From Polysphondylium violaceum (taxonomy: Eukaryota > Evosea > Eumycetozoa > Dictyosteliales > Dictyosteliaceae): a stretch of DNA of 25,629 bases. The notes under the pieces are model-generated. The model was not told where the DNA came from. It saw only the letters and a program-made list of their open reading frames with translations, and made no database searches. Shown here piece by piece: positions 1-9,688 of this stretch. Each line of letters starts with the position of its first letter. The first letter of the stretch is position 1. Both the position numbers and the translations under genes were made by a program. The stretch lies in assembly GCA_000277445.1 (NCBI GenBank), contig AJWJ01000334.1, positions 1-25,629 of the forward strand, in the 5' to 3' direction.

Positions 1-776
1 AATCCTCATCCTCATCAAGCGAGAGCGAAATCGAAAAAGAGAGTGAAGGTGAAAGCGAAAGTGAAGAAAAGAAATCAAGTAGTTCAACTAGTTCCTCTGA
101 TGAAAGCGAAAAAGAAGAGAGTAAAGATATTGTCGAAAACGAAAATAATGATACCTCTAGTAGTGATAACGATGATGATGAAGAAAATAATCAAGATGAG
201 GCCGATAGTGAGAGTGGTAGTGGTAGTGAAAATGATGACAATAGCGATGATGATAGTGAAAGCAGCGATAGTGACGATAGTGATGATGATAATGGAAAAA
301 AAGAAAAGAAAAAGAACCTTAGAGGAGCTCCAAGTCTTGCTCACGTTACCAAATCACCATCATCCAAAAAAGGAGATATCAAAGTAAATCAAACATGGAG
401 ATCATTATTTATTAAACAACAACAACAACAACAACCAACAACAGCACCTGTCGATCAACAAGAAGACAACTCCTCATCATTTAATTTATTTGCAATTATC
501 AAAGCAAACAATCAAAAAGAACAAACAAGTAAAAAACAGCAAACACCAACAGCCACAACCACCACTACAACAACAGCTCCAAAATCTTTATTTAGTTTTA
601 ACTTTAACAGTGCCGATCAGAGCCAAACTGAAAAACGTAAGACCACTACACCCACAACATCATTGTTATCTAAATCAACAACACAAAACAATAATCAAGA
701 TGAAGACGATGAAGAGTTTTGGGGTAACAAAAACAACAAAAAGAGAAAAGTCTATAACAACAATAAAGTCAAATAA
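1..776 (+). CDS. 3' end of an acidic low-complexity, probably nuclear/nucleolar protein (partial)
   Basis: The frame starting at base 3 is open from the window edge to a TAA at 774-776, giving about 257 C-terminal residues; the start lies upstream of the window. Residues 1-100 are almost only S, E, D, K and N, an acidic serine-rich tract with many SDSDD-like blocks that could be casein kinase 2 sites. A more ordinary segment follows (NLRGAPSLAHVTK, VNQTWRSLF), then a CAA-encoded glutamine run near 413-436, threonine-rich linkers, two short hydrophobic motifs (SSFNLFAII and SLFSFNF), and a final acidic patch DEDDEEFWG just before a basic KKRKV nuclear-localisation-like motif. No domain is recognised. 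Acidic S/E blocks with short aromatic motifs and a terminal basic patch are common in nucleolar and ribosome-assembly proteins, but that role is only an inference. The overlapping ORFs at 43-387 and 84-344 are shadows of this repeat. Confidence 0.7.
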   Translation, partial: SSSSSSESEIEKESEGESESEEKKSSSSTSSSDESEKEESKDIVENENNDTSSSDNDDDEENNQDEADSESGSGSENDDNSDDDSESSDSDDSDDDNGKKEKKKNLRGAPSLAHVTKSPSSKKGDIKVNQTWRSLFIKQQQQQQPTTAPVDQQEDNSSSFNLFAIIKANNQKEQTSKKQQTPTATTTTTTTAPKSLFSFNFNSADQSQTEKRKTTTPTTSLLSKSTTQNNNQDEDDEEFWGNKNNKKRKVYNNNKVK

Positions 777-958
777 ACGATTTCTTTTGATTCCTTGAAA
801 ACCAAATCTTTTTTGTGATTTCGGCATATGGGCCACGCTGGGATTTGCAAAAATTATTTTTCGTATTTTTTTTTTCGTGCATGTTCCTCCATCAATGATG
901 AGACAAATGGGTTTCTATTTTTTAAAGTATCATTTTATTTTTATCTTTTGCCTGTTTG
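777..958. other. intergenic spacer
   Basis: This 182-bp AT-rich spacer has oligo-T runs. It should hold the polyadenylation region of the upstream gene and the promoter of the ComC-like gene. I see no other feature. Confidence 0.5.
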
Positions 959-3900
959 ATGATATTATTACAAATAAATAAAAAGAACCTTGGTGTTCTA
1001 TTCTTTTTATTATTATTTGTTTTTATTCATATAAACGAAAATATATGTCAAGGTAAAATATGATATGATAATAGAATGAGATCAATTGCCAACACATGTA
1101 TTAATTTTACTACTAAAGATGTACCTGAATTAGTTAAAACATCATTTAAAAGTATTGTCGATGAAGAAAATGATGGAGGACATTGTTACTTGTATACAGC
1201 AAATTTAATTAAATTAAATGGATATCAGATTTCGGGTATTCCAGAGTTTAAAAACTCTACACATGTTTTGATTCAAAATTCATTTCTCTATCCTCTATCC
1301 ACTCGTTTAGATTTAAAGATTATAATAAATAATTTAAATGGATCGGGGTTTGAAATTGATTTAAAGAAACAAGTTTCATGTGATGGTAAGTCATAATCAT
1401 ACATCAAATAGAGTGTAATATCAGAGCAACATATTAATGTTTATAAAAAAATTAGCACCTCCAAATCCTCTAACTTTAAGGAATTCTGTCAGTTTTATCC
1501 CATATTTTACTCCCGACTTAATCGACTCACAGTTTCCTTTTGAAATTAAATCAATTCAACAAAATAGAATACATAGTGTATTGGTTTCATCAAGCAGGGG
1601 TGCTTTCTATACCTTCAACTACCGGTATAGTGATTATATATACTATATTCTTGATCCATCTAGCAACAATACAGATACAAATTTAGCTTTTACATTAATA
1701 GATTCTTGGAACAGGACAACAGATTTTAATATTCCAACCTTTTTAAAAGATTTCAAGTCACCAGGTGTCATTTCAAATTTAAACTTTTATCCATCTCTTT
1801 CTGAAAGAGATCCCTCCATGTCTTCCATCATCACAGCTGAAGTCCAAGGTAGTGCTGCTATTTTATCTGTTAAAAAAGAATTTTATGGAGGTCTTGTTCA
1901 AGATGAAATAAAGTATATGTATCCAGTCTCAAAACTTAAAGGAAAGACTCAATATATATATTTTAGCAACAATGATTTTACATACTCTAAAAATGGTACC
2001 TTAACTGCAGGCGCCTTCAATTCACCATCTTCAAAAACTATAAAACCTTGGACAGCCAAACCATCGAAAGTTTTTTCTTTTTCATCTCGATCGTCATCGT
2101 CTGTTACTTTAAATCAAACTCAATCACTTGCCATGGTAAACTTGATAGTAGATGATTTAAAGAATTTTCCACAAGGTACTCCTCTCCTGTATAGTGGGGG
2201 ATCATTTACTTTTCCAACTCGATTTGGTATTGGTAAAGGCAATGAACTATCTTATCAACTTAGCATTTCTATCATGACCTCTTTTTCGCCCGATGTTACT
2301 CCCATGTTTTATGGAATGATTTTATTTCCAAGCACAAGCAATCCTGATATCAAACCAGATACGACTCCACCAACGTTGGTAGATTTTTCTTTTGAAAGAC
2401 TTCCATTAAATCAAATTTTGGTTAGAATCAAAGCAACTGATGACCTTTCTGGAATAAAAAGTATTCTAGTTGAAGAGTTTAGAGTATATTTAACGCTTTC
2501 AAATTTAGTTTCTGGTTCTCCTACTGATGGAGATTTCGAAACAAAAATATCTTTAGATACACCCATGGGCTATGTTGGATTGATAATCTGTGATAGAGCT
2601 AATAACTGCAACACTTTTTCTCAGGCGGCCAATTTGGGTTTCTATTCATTGGAAAAGCAAATAGAAAGTATAAAAAGGTTTCAAGTAGAAGAGTCGAGTA
2701 TAACAATGGTTAAATTTGAATCCAATAATATTGATTTATCTAAATTTGGTGCATTTAATACATTCTATCTCAATTTATCCAATGCTTCACCTTTGATTGC
2801 TCCTTCTGTTCACTTTACAACTTATCAAGATGGTCGACAAGTAGTCTTGGATGAATTTACTGTAATGTCTATGGAATGGGATGATTCTTTAAAATTATTT
2901 AAAAAAAGATTCTTTCTCCCAGTTAGACTATTTAGTAGAAATATAAATTATGTTATCTATTTTGATGGCAACTTAGTAAGCTCTGCTTCTCTTTTTCAAC
3001 AATTTGGAGCAGATGCAATTCTATCTGTTCATTCTGATAATCCCGATGAAATGCCTCCAATTGTAACTAGGGTGCTCTTTTCACCAAGCGCTCTAACAAT
3101 AAATAGCGGTGAGATAACAACTATAACATTAACAATCGATATAGAGGACCCCATCAATGGATTGGATTCTGGTTTCATTAGAATAGGTTCAGACTATGAT
3201 TCATTTAGTGGTTACTCTTTTGATTTCACACCTGCCGATGCAATCAATAGAGATCCATTCTTTGGTACCTACCAATTCACTTTTACAATTGATGGCAATT
3301 GTCGTTCCCAAAACTATAATATCAAAGAACTGAGATTAAAAGATACATCTGGCCATGAATCTCAAACTGATCCAAAGAGAATCAATCCTTTATTTAAACT
3401 CTATGAGTCACCATCCCTCAGTATGCCCGTTGAATGTACTATTGCACTAGATACCACTCCACCCCAAATATCATCGTTGGTATTTTCTACAACTTCATTT
3501 GGCAGCAATAGTCTAAAAAGACAGTACAAGGTAACTCTAACAACTCAAGATAATCAATCTGGAATTTCACTTCGTCATAATCCAATCTTATATTTGCAAA
3601 CAGATTATAATGAAATGATAGACTATGAATTTCAATTGGAATCCTATGAGCCTATATCCAAGAAAGCCATCTATTCTTTATCTTCTGAATTGCCACAAAA
3701 TTTTGGTGCCAACACTGGTTCTATTTTATCAATCTATGGTATTTATGATAATCATTTAAATACAAATGGTTATTCTGCAAATGATTTAAAAAATGCAAAT
3801 TTAATTTCATTTATCACTACAACAATTACTCAAGGTCCCTATTTAGGTTCCTACTATCCAATCTCTAGTTTAGATGGCGAGTTGGTATTATTTGGTCAAA

Positions 3901-5114
3901 ATATCTTGGGAAAAGATGGCTCTTCTTCTTTTGCAATGATTGATTATCTCGATGGAAATGGTTATGTAAAATCAACATTGATTGGTCTTCAAACTGGTAC
4001 AGCTATCTCTATTCTCAGAGTAGTTCCAAAGAATAAGTCATTCTTTGTTAAAGTATCTGTTGATGGTGTATTTTCAAATGAAATTTTAGTTATCCCAGTA
4101 CCAGAGGTAGATTCTTCAATTGATTATTGTGCTGGTGACCCAGTTTGTGGAGGTCCAAACAAAGGTTATTGTACTGGAAAATTAACCGGTTGTTTATGTT
4201 ATCCACCTTTTTCTGGACCCTCTTGTTCCAATTATAATGGCACAGATGGAGGTAACCCTGTTGATCCCTCAAAGCCTGATGTATCCTATGATCATTTGAA
4301 TCAATTCCAATACGAAATATCATTAGTTCAAATTAAAGAGATTAACTTGAATGGCCAAGTCCTTAAAATACTCAATTTTACAAATCCTTGGGTTTTTAGA
4401 AATATTAGTACAACAACAAGAAAAGAGTATCTCTACCTGTCAAATATAACAAATGGAAACTCGATCACACCTGTATCAATTAATCTTGTAGTATTTGATA
4501 AATTGGAGCAAATTATCTTTGCAGGCAACGATTACTATATGAGTCCTAACTCTATCAAATATGTGATTGCCTTTGGTAAATATGAATTTTCTAGCTCACT
4601 CAACCACTTACAATTGGTAATGGGTGCAAACTTTACACTTGATTCAGATCTCACTTGCTCGGCCATAGGCAGTGGTAATAGCTCTGCCACAACAGAGTAC
4701 TTTAAACTCAAAGTCAATGACCATTACCTGTATTCTCGATTTGTAAAACTTGGTGTCATTGATAAAAGAGTTCAAACTATTTCCAATGAAATTGTACCTA
4801 AAGAACAAGTATCATCGTCAACCTCTATCACTCATATTGGTATAAATATTCCATTTTATCAAAACTCTGTGCTCCTTGATCCAGATTTCTCTGTTTTAAT
4901 CGATACAAATTCTGCCATAGATGAGCCAGACTCTTTTTGTACCACAAAGGTGAAAGATAAAAAAAAAGATAAACTCAGCACTGGTGTAATTGTTGGTATT
5001 GTTATTGGATGTGTAGGATTTACAGTCATTGTAATTATTTCTATTTTAGTTTATTTAAATAGAAGGACTATATTGGTAAAGGCTATTAAAATGAAAGATA
5101 TAATCAAACAATAA
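959..5114 (+). CDS. ComC-like EGF/TIG-type cell-surface protein (single-pass membrane, 3 exons)
   Basis: My model is exons 959-1052, 1119-1385 and 1456-5114, giving 1339 residues. Exon 1 encodes a signal peptide (MILLQINKKN, then the hydrophobic run GVLFFLLLFVF) and was missed by the simple ORF start at 1076, which has no signal. Intron 1 (GTAAAA...AAAG, 66 nt) could instead end at the TTAG at 1133, shortening the protein by 5 residues. Intron 2 (GTAAGT...TTAG, 70 nt) joins VSCD to APPNPL in frame. The ectodomain consists of beta-rich repeats (recurring DTTPP/DxxSGI motifs), then a cysteine-rich EGF-like module near residues 1010-1045 (CGGPNKGYC, CLCYPPFSGPSC), a membrane-proximal domain like the ComC supersandwich region, a transmembrane helix near 1295-1318 and a short basic tail. 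The order matches the dictyostelid ComC family of developmental surface proteins; adhesion or signalling is inferred from the family. Its 3' end lies only 82 bp from the convergent astE gene. Confidence 0.85.
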
Positions 5115-5196
5115 AATATTGTTTATTTACAACAAGTTTGATTTTTGAATTTATTACAATTAAATTTGAGACGATTGTTGATTTCAATCACTGAAA

Positions 5197-6183
5197 TCAA
5201 CATTCTTTAACCAACATTAGACCTGCACGTTTTCCCAATGATCGAGCAGGATTTGGAAAAAGTATGTATTCTGTTTCATTTTGAACAATATAGTTTGAAT
5301 CACCATCTTGAGCTATCAATGTTCCCCTAGTGAATGGGGTAAAATTGAGGGTATTGAGTGGGAAATAGAGATTAAATTCTTCTCTCTGTCTCGTGATTTG
5401 ATGTTTAACTTTATATCTTATGGCAGGTTGTTTGTGGTCTGGAGGTGGTTTTCCAATTTGTCCACCAGAGATTAATTTCTCCAGCTCTGACTGAATGTGA
5501 TTAAATTCATAAAAGTTTTTCTTACCATGGGGACCTGTCTCCAACTCGACCGTACAGGAGAATGCATTAAACTGGCTACTGAAATTACTAAAGGTACCAT
5601 TCTGACTCTGATGAAAAACCAATGCTTCGACAATGGTTCCTAGCCATCCTAAAAACCCCTCATCCCAACTAGTTGCCCGCGCAGGAAGAATACCAAAACT
5701 AGTGTGTTGGTAGGATCCTTTAAAGGTAGTATGTAGATCCAGATGCCATCGTTCCCTGCCATCATCGCCATCATTCCAAAAATCCACAACAGCCTCTTCC
5801 AACAACGCAGCCCTGTCTCTCTCGCAACTCGAAGCACAGTTTTGCCATCTGCCGCCAAACATACGATTCATGTCGCAGAATAAAAAGCGCTTGTTGGCTC
5901 TCAACGCATCAATGTTGCCAAATATCACCAAGAGTCTGCATTTCAGCGGTATAGTGTTGGCAAATAGGTTTTGAAGCAATTGATTTAAAATTTCAACGCC
6001 ACAGGTCTCGTTTCCGTGTATACCAGCAGACAAGACACAATCACGTTCCACCAACATGCTGGAATCCAACGGTGTCAGCTGTAGTATGCCACACTCTATC
6101 CATTTCCAATGGAAATAGAGCGTTTCGCCAAACAACTTGCTAGGTTGCTCTCCATTCAAAGTGTTTGTTAGAAAGTCATTCAT
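5197..6183 (-). CDS. astE: succinylglutamate desuccinylase / aspartoacylase family, divergent copy 1
   Basis: This intronless gene encodes 328 residues, close to the 322 of E. coli AstE as I recall it, and starts with MNDFLTNTLNGEQP, which lines up with the AstE N-terminus. AstE removes succinate from N-succinylglutamate in the last step of the arginine succinyltransferase pathway. The zinc motif SAGIHGNET supplies H56 and E59, DLHT supplies H151, and E213 in CTVEL is the expected catalytic glutamate. DMNRMFGGRWQ and the C-terminal ILFPNP block are also AstE signatures. The loop after E213 reads ETGPHGKKN instead of the conserved GKALPFGQN of AstE and of the neighbouring copy, so substrate choice may have shifted. 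About half the residues match copy 2 by eye. Both genes lie in tandem on the minus strand 244 bp apart. No other Ast pathway gene is present. The AstE branch is typically proteobacterial, so I infer horizontal transfer. Confidence 0.9.
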   Translation of the reverse strand: MNDFLTNTLNGEQPSKLFGETLYFHWKWIECGILQLTPLDSSMLVERDCVLSAGIHGNETCGVEILNQLLQNLFANTIPLKCRLLVIFGNIDALRANKRFLFCDMNRMFGGRWQNCASSCERDRAALLEEAVVDFWNDGDDGRERWHLDLHTTFKGSYQHTSFGILPARATSWDEGFLGWLGTIVEALVFHQSQNGTFSNFSSQFNAFSCTVELETGPHGKKNFYEFNHIQSELEKLISGGQIGKPPPDHKQPAIRYKVKHQITRQREEFNLYFPLNTLNFTPFTRGTLIAQDGDSNYIVQNETEYILFPNPARSLGKRAGLMLVKEC

Positions 6184-6287
6184 GACTCTGAGACTATCTT
6201 TGTTCTATGGTTTAAATAATGTGATGATTGTATATAATAAATAGAATATACACACACACACAACATTTGACATATACTGATGGATAA

Positions 6288-6328
6288 TCACATAATTAAT
6301 GAATTAACTTAATTCATTAATTATGTGA
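6288..6328. repeat. 41-bp near-perfect palindrome between the astE copies
   Basis: Arms 6288-6307 and 6309-6328 are exact reverse complements (20 bp each) around a single central C at 6308. The core is CATAATTAATGAATT and its complement. It lies upstream of astE copy 1 and downstream of copy 2, so it could act as a cruciform, a 3' hairpin for copy 2 or a dimeric protein-binding site for copy 1. Function is unknown. Confidence 0.9.
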
Positions 6329-6331
6329 ATT

Positions 6332-6346
6332 GGGGGGGGGGTGGGG
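6332..6346 (+). repeat. G-tract (ten G, T, four G)
   Basis: A run of ten G, one T and four G starts four bases after the palindrome, in otherwise AT-rich DNA. A (CA)n run lies about 30 bp before the palindrome (6251-6262). The tract may form a G-quadruplex only if further Gs join in, such as the GTGGG runs near 6370-6390. I make no functional claim. Confidence 0.8.
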
Positions 6347-6427
6347 TAATGAAATAAAATATTTTGTGTGTGGGAAGTTAAGTGGGGGTGTCTACAAATT
6401 TTGCACTAAAATAGAAAGAGGATAATA

Positions 6428-7432
6428 CTAATTTTTATGCAGTTCAAGTAACAGTGCGGCGCGCAACCCCACTGCCACATTTGGGTTTGGAAAGAGGATA
6501 TATTCTGTTTCTTTTTGGACAAAAGTATCATCGTGTTGGGATAGACGGGTTCCTTTTGGGAAGGGGGTAAAGTTGAAAGTGTCCGGGGACACTAGGAGTT
6601 GGAACGATTGGTGATTGGAACGGATGATTTGTTGAACTACTTTGTATTGGAGAGGTGGGCTGTGGATTGCATCATCTTGGAGTAGTGAGCCTGTTGAAAT
6701 TAATTGTGTGATTGCTTTTTGCGTCGATGTAAATTGAGTGAGATTGTTTTGTCCAAATGGTAGAGCCTTGCCCAGCTCCATTGTGCATGAGAGGGCGTTG
6801 AATCGGTCGCAGCTAAAATGTGAAAATGATCCTAGTGGACTCTGATGGAAAACTAGTGCCTCGAGTCCAGCCACACCAAGCCAATTGAGGAATTTTTGAT
6901 CTTGCTCCCATGGAATTGGGCGAACGGGTAAAACTCCGAATCGGATGTGGTGAGAGCCTCGAATTGCTGTGTGCATGTCCAAGTGTATCTTTCCTCCATC
7001 TTGTTTATCGAAAAACTGTATCATGGTTTGTTCAAGTAGATCAACACGACGGCTTTCATCAGTGGCGTGTAAAATTTTTTGCCACCGACCACCAAACATA
7101 CGATTCATATCTGCATGGATGTATCTTTTGTTCTCTCTCAGAGCTTGGGGATTGCCAAATATCAAGAGAAGGCGACAACTTAGAGTAATTGTATTTGAAA
7201 ATAGGCCATTTAGAATCTGTTGAACTATTTCTACTGGTGCAGTCTCATTGCCGTGTATACCTGCCGATATTACAACACTCAATAATGGTCTATCGTGAAG
7301 CGGCTCAAGTAAAAGGATACCAACTCCCAGCCATTGCCAATTAAAATAATTTGTATGCCCTTTTCGACAACTAGGCTGTTCTCCTATTAGTGTCAACGAA
7401 AGAAAATCTTGTATATCTATTTGTTGATTCAT
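6428..7432 (-). CDS. astE: succinylglutamate desuccinylase, canonical copy 2
   Basis: This intronless gene encodes 334 residues that match E. coli AstE nearly end to end by memory. Diagnostic blocks are VISAGIHGNETAPVE (zinc ligands H60 and E63), HADMNRMFGGRWQ, HLDMHTAIRGS (H154), FGVLPVRPIPWE, GLEALVFHQSP, CTMELGKALPFGQN (catalytic E219) and EYILFPNP. All expected metal and catalytic residues are present, so it should hydrolyse N-succinylglutamate to glutamate and succinate. The first ten residues (MNQQIDIQDF) extend a little beyond the bacterial start. No mitochondrial presequence is obvious, so a cytosolic site is likely. It is the more conserved of the tandem pair and probably resembles the ancestral acquired gene. 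It is divergently arranged with the BCS1 gene across a 541-bp spacer. Its role without visible partner genes is unclear; use of scavenged bacterial succinylated amino acids is one possibility. Confidence 0.93.
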   Translation of the reverse strand: MNQQIDIQDFLSLTLIGEQPSCRKGHTNYFNWQWLGVGILLLEPLHDRPLLSVVISAGIHGNETAPVEIVQQILNGLFSNTITLSCRLLLIFGNPQALRENKRYIHADMNRMFGGRWQKILHATDESRRVDLLEQTMIQFFDKQDGGKIHLDMHTAIRGSHHIRFGVLPVRPIPWEQDQKFLNWLGVAGLEALVFHQSPLGSFSHFSCDRFNALSCTMELGKALPFGQNNLTQFTSTQKAITQLISTGSLLQDDAIHSPPLQYKVVQQIIRSNHQSFQLLVSPDTFNFTPFPKGTRLSQHDDTFVQKETEYILFPNPNVAVGLRAALLLELHKN

Positions 7433-7973
7433 CTATAAACTATGTTGATTAAAATATAATTATAATTTGATCAAAAAAATCTGAAAAAAAATAAAATTAA
7501 AAAAAGGGTTTAAAGAAACAAAAAAAATTAAACAGAGTTAAACAGATTCACAATTAATATTACATTTGATTTTAGAGTAAAATTGACATTAAAATTGTTG
7601 ATCTCTTTTTAAAAGCTTTGTATCTCCTTCTGACCGCAAGATATTTACACTGTATCGGTATTTCGGGAGCTGTGTGATATGCCCGTTCTATTTACCTTTA
7701 ATATAATCTCTAATTTTATCTATGGGAAATAGACCGGTAAAATACCACACAACCATTTCCCCAAACGAAAACAAAATATCAAATGTATATAAACAGCTTT
7801 ACTCCACCTATTGATTATATGAGAACATAGAATATCCCAAAAGGGTCATACTAATAGCCTTTCCTGGCATATCTTATGATCAATGGTTGTTTTTTTTTTT
7901 TTTTTCGTTTTTTGACAAATTTTTTGAACCAAAAAATTAGATATCTTTTTCCAAAGATTTACATATTCAAAAA
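7433..7973. other. divergent promoter region between astE copy 2 and the BCS1 gene
   Basis: The 541-bp spacer is A-rich next to astE, less AT-rich at about 7600-7880, and ends in a T16 run (7890-7905) and the BCS1 leader. The middle part holds an imperfect inverted pair (CCGTTCTATTT and AAATAGACCGG, about 37 nt apart) that could pair in RNA. I found no tRNA B-box and no clear small-RNA promoter, so I call no RNA gene. Confidence 0.4.
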
Positions 7974-9251
7974 ATGAATCATTTACAAATTATAAATAAT
8001 GATACGAGTCGGTCAATACTGTTAGGCATTAAACAGGGATTGGGATTGTTGATCATTGGTGGCGGTATTGGTGCTCTGACACAGTTTAGCAGATATTTGT
8101 GGACAAGAGTCACCGGATCATTTTACTACCGCATTGATATCGATAGCAAAGACAAGACATTTGAATGGATGTTGTATTGGTTAGCACAAAACACAGATGT
8201 AAAGAAATCCAACCATCTCAATGCAGAGACGGTGTACAACAATCTTGGTAAGAACCCAGAGGTCATTTTTGTCCCATCGGTCGGCTCGCATTCCATACAA
8301 TTTCGTGGAAAGACGATATGGATCAGTCGTGTGCGTGACTCGACTTTTGACATGGGGAGTGGTGCCCCATTTGAGAGCATCAATATGACAACATATAAGC
8401 AGAATGCACATATCATCCAAGAGCTCATTCAAGAGGCCATGAGGTTGTCGCTGAATAGGGATATTGGCAAGACGGTCATCTACATCAACAACGAAGGCTC
8501 GTGGGAGAGATTTGGCAATCCCCGTTCGATCAGATCGCTCGACTCTGTCATTCTCGCCTCCAACTTGAAGCAAAAACTCCTGACCGACATTAGAGAGTTT
8601 ATCAACAACGAGACCTGGTACAGAAACCGTGGTATACCTTATAGAAGAGGATACCTGTTGCACGGACCTCCAGGCAACGGAAAGAGCTCGCTGATCAACG
8701 CCATTGCCGGTGAACTCAATCTCGATATCTGCATTGTCTCACTCTCGCAAAAGGACATGGACGATAGACAAATCAACCAATTGCTCAACAACGCCCCACC
8801 CAAGTCTATCCTCCTCATCGAAGACATTGATGCCGCCTTTACTGGCCAAAGAGAAAAGGTTGACAGCAGTGCCACAACTACCAACAACAGCGCTCGTAAT
8901 CTCACCTACTCGGGTCTATTGAATGCCTTGGACGGCGTCGCCTCACAAGAGGGCAGAATATTATTCATGACCACCAACAAACTCGAACTCCTCGACAATG
9001 CTCTCATCCGTGAGGGACGAGTCGATCTAAAAGTCCACATTGGCAACGCCACCAAATCCCAAGCATCTCAACTCTTTAATCACTTTTACAATCTCTCTGC
9101 AGACAACCAACTCAGTGCTCAATTCTCTTCTAGCTTTGAAGACTATCAACTTTCAATGTCTCAAATCCAAGGTTTCTTGCTTCAATACATAAACTCTCCT
9201 GAAAAAGCCGTTGAAAATGTACATTTACTTGCTCCAATTGCAATCCATTAA
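7974..9251 (+). CDS. bcs1l: BCS1-type mitochondrial AAA ATPase chaperone
   Basis: This intronless gene encodes 425 residues, near the usual BCS1 length of about 420-455. BCS1 translocates the folded Rieske iron-sulfur protein across the inner mitochondrial membrane for assembly of respiratory complex III. The order fits the family: a short N-terminus, one transmembrane segment at about 19-37 (GLGLLIIGGGIGAL), a BCS1-specific region (about 45-200, including FRGKTIWISRVRD), then the AAA domain with Walker A GPPGNGKSS (231-239), Walker B ILLIEDID (279-286), sensor-1 MTTNK and the second-region motif ALIREGRVDLK. The last motif has E where most BCS1 proteins have P (RPGRVD); the arginines are kept, so activity is likely. 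The start at 7974 is preceded by an A-rich leader and a T16 run typical of dictyostelid promoters. D. discoideum has BCS1 homologues, so this is probably a vertically inherited host gene. Confidence 0.93.
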   Translation: MNHLQIINNDTSRSILLGIKQGLGLLIIGGGIGALTQFSRYLWTRVTGSFYYRIDIDSKDKTFEWMLYWLAQNTDVKKSNHLNAETVYNNLGKNPEVIFVPSVGSHSIQFRGKTIWISRVRDSTFDMGSGAPFESINMTTYKQNAHIIQELIQEAMRLSLNRDIGKTVIYINNEGSWERFGNPRSIRSLDSVILASNLKQKLLTDIREFINNETWYRNRGIPYRRGYLLHGPPGNGKSSLINAIAGELNLDICIVSLSQKDMDDRQINQLLNNAPPKSILLIEDIDAAFTGQREKVDSSATTTNNSARNLTYSGLLNALDGVASQEGRILFMTTNKLELLDNALIREGRVDLKVHIGNATKSQASQLFNHFYNLSADNQLSAQFSSSFEDYQLSMSQIQGFLLQYINSPEKAVENVHLLAPIAIH

Positions 9252-9372
9252 ATTGATTTAATAAATAAATAAACAATCTCTAATCATCCATCATCATCAC
9301 TCTTTTATATTTTTATCTGTACAAGTGGTTGTTTTATTTATCTATTCTATCGATCTATCTCTTCTACACTAT

Positions 9373-9688
9373 CTAATAAAGAGATCTATCTTTACCTTCA
9401 AAGAAACCTTCAAATTCGAGTTCCTCGTATGCTCTTTGAATCAATGGATCTTGGGAATATAATAAATTTGATGATTTGGCATCTTTCAATTCTTCCTTTT
9501 TCTTTTCCAACACCTCTTTTGCTTTGATTTTCTTTTTTTGTTGTTGATTTAAATTGAATTTAGCTGCACCAACACCTTTTCTGCCACCTAATTAATAAAA
9601 AGCAATTAGTATATACAACTATACCGGCGTGTGTGTATGTATGTAGCGTACCATCACCAGACAATAATCTCATTGAATATCGAAACAT
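9373..9688 (-). CDS. small probable mitochondrial protein, 83 aa, two exons
   Basis: I found this by reading the minus strand. Exon 1 (9688-9652) starts MFRYSMRLLSGD, an arginine-containing, acid-poor start like a mitochondrial presequence. A 64-nt intron (GTACGC...TTAATTAG, 9651-9588) interrupts a glycine codon in phase 1. Exon 2 (9587-9373) continues GGRKGVGAAKFNLN, then a lysine-rich helix (QQQKKKIKAKEVLEKKK) and the acidic-aromatic end QDPLIQRAYEELEFEGFF, closing with a TAG stop. Codon use and composition contrast sharply with the AT-rich flanks, which supports a real gene. I do not recognise the family. Size, presequence and basic helix suggest a mitochondrial ribosomal, assembly or ATP-synthase-associated protein, but that is a guess. 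It converges on the BCS1 gene (121-bp gap) and diverges from pop7, perhaps sharing a 302-bp promoter with it. Confidence 0.7.

Noticed and set aside
84-344. Minus-strand open frame rich in I, T, F and V
   Set aside because: It is the reverse reading of the acidic GAT/AGT repeat in the plus-strand gene and has no gene-like composition of its own.
8181-8663. 160-codon minus-strand frame inside the BCS1 gene
   Set aside because: The plus strand encodes a clear AAA chaperone over the same bases; the minus reading has no recognisable domain.
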